NCBI RefSeq assembly: GCF_019352175.1
Contig: NZ_JACBYI010000053.1
Location: 1 to 42,444 of the forward strand
Length of the DNA stretch: 42,444 nt
Source: Paenibacillus sp. S150
GTDB lineage: Bacteria; Bacillota; Bacilli; Paenibacillales; Paenibacillaceae
Reading direction: 5' to 3'
The notes below the pieces were generated by a model. The model was not told where the DNA came from, did not search any database, and was given only the letters and a program-made list of their open reading frames with translations. The translations under genes were made by a program, and so were the position numbers. Below are positions 42,424-42,444 of this stretch, one piece after another; position 1 is the stretch's first letter, and each line of letters begins with the position of its first letter.

Positions 42424-42444
42424 ATGACCAGTATACAACAAAAC
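42424..42444 (+). CDS. Start of a rightward gene, cut by the window edge
   Basis: ATG with codons MTSIQQN at the right edge, 9 bases after AAGGAG. A transposase is possible given the leader hairpin, but seven residues cannot establish it. Confidence 0.5.

Noticed and set aside
1..42444. tRNA, rRNA or intact insertion sequence
   Set aside because: No cloverleaf, rRNA core or transposase gene was recognised within the window; only a possible transposase start at the right edge.

Overview
The window looks like chromosomal DNA of a Paenibacillus-type low-GC-phylum but GC-moderate Firmicute. The support is strong AGGAGG-type ribosome sites with some TTG/GTG starts, a split two-subunit serine dehydratase, small families typical of Bacillales (YwbE, YezD, CcdC, GlsB, YfmJ, DUF4269), a CadC/CzrA-type metal regulon, and abundant short intergenic repeats. 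No rRNA, tRNA, CRISPR array or intact mobile element was seen. A species cannot be named from the sequence alone.

Layout. 1-1190: a non-coding array of about 24 copies of a 42-bp unit, after the first codons of a leftward gene. 1210-7072: a leftward sugar module made of a LacI-type repressor, a GH30 glycosidase and a GH94-like phosphorylase, with a perfect 24-bp palindromic operator before the GH30 gene. 7278-8842: HNH endonuclease, YwbE and a small conserved protein whose start looks frame-shifted. 8877-11587: leftward sdaAA/sdaAB (serine to pyruvate), a GNAT and a DUF4269 protein. 11779-13199: a stress-type SDR and a membrane protein. 13508-15265: fused NAD(P)H-hydrate repair enzyme with an unusual low-complexity insert, preceded by a 51-bp hairpin array that also encodes a basic 17-residue peptide repeat. 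16262-16855: a 29/58-bp array open in all three forward frames. 17076-18719: small oxidoreductase, GNAT and membrane protein.

19047-22441: leftward sulfate importer genes (binding protein, CysT, CysW, then yezD) with a clear promoter, a dyad at the start point and a terminator. 22890-29918: membrane-anchored alpha/beta hydrolase, lactonase-family protein, GlsB-type protein, CcdC, YfmJ-type reductase and an L-lactate-dehydrogenase-like enzyme with Pro at the substrate-specificity position. 30017-32044: a chemoreceptor. 32233-37004: a zinc/cadmium efflux regulon in which a His-rich P1B-ATPase and a divergent His-rich CDF exporter each carry the same ATATGA-N8-TCATAT operator, beside a CadC/CzrA-like sensor. 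37131-41665: a leftward response regulator, histidine kinase and LanFEG-like ABC transporter, resembling a lantibiotic or peptide-antibiotic immunity module without biosynthetic genes. 41877-42071: a likely EAL-domain remnant. The window ends in the first codons of a rightward gene.

Most functions are assigned from recognised motifs and family resemblance. The clearest multi-gene units are the glucan module, the serine dehydratase pair, the sulfate operon, the metal-efflux regulon and the sensor-kinase/ABC module. The least explained material is the three unrelated tandem arrays and the dispersed intergenic repeats.
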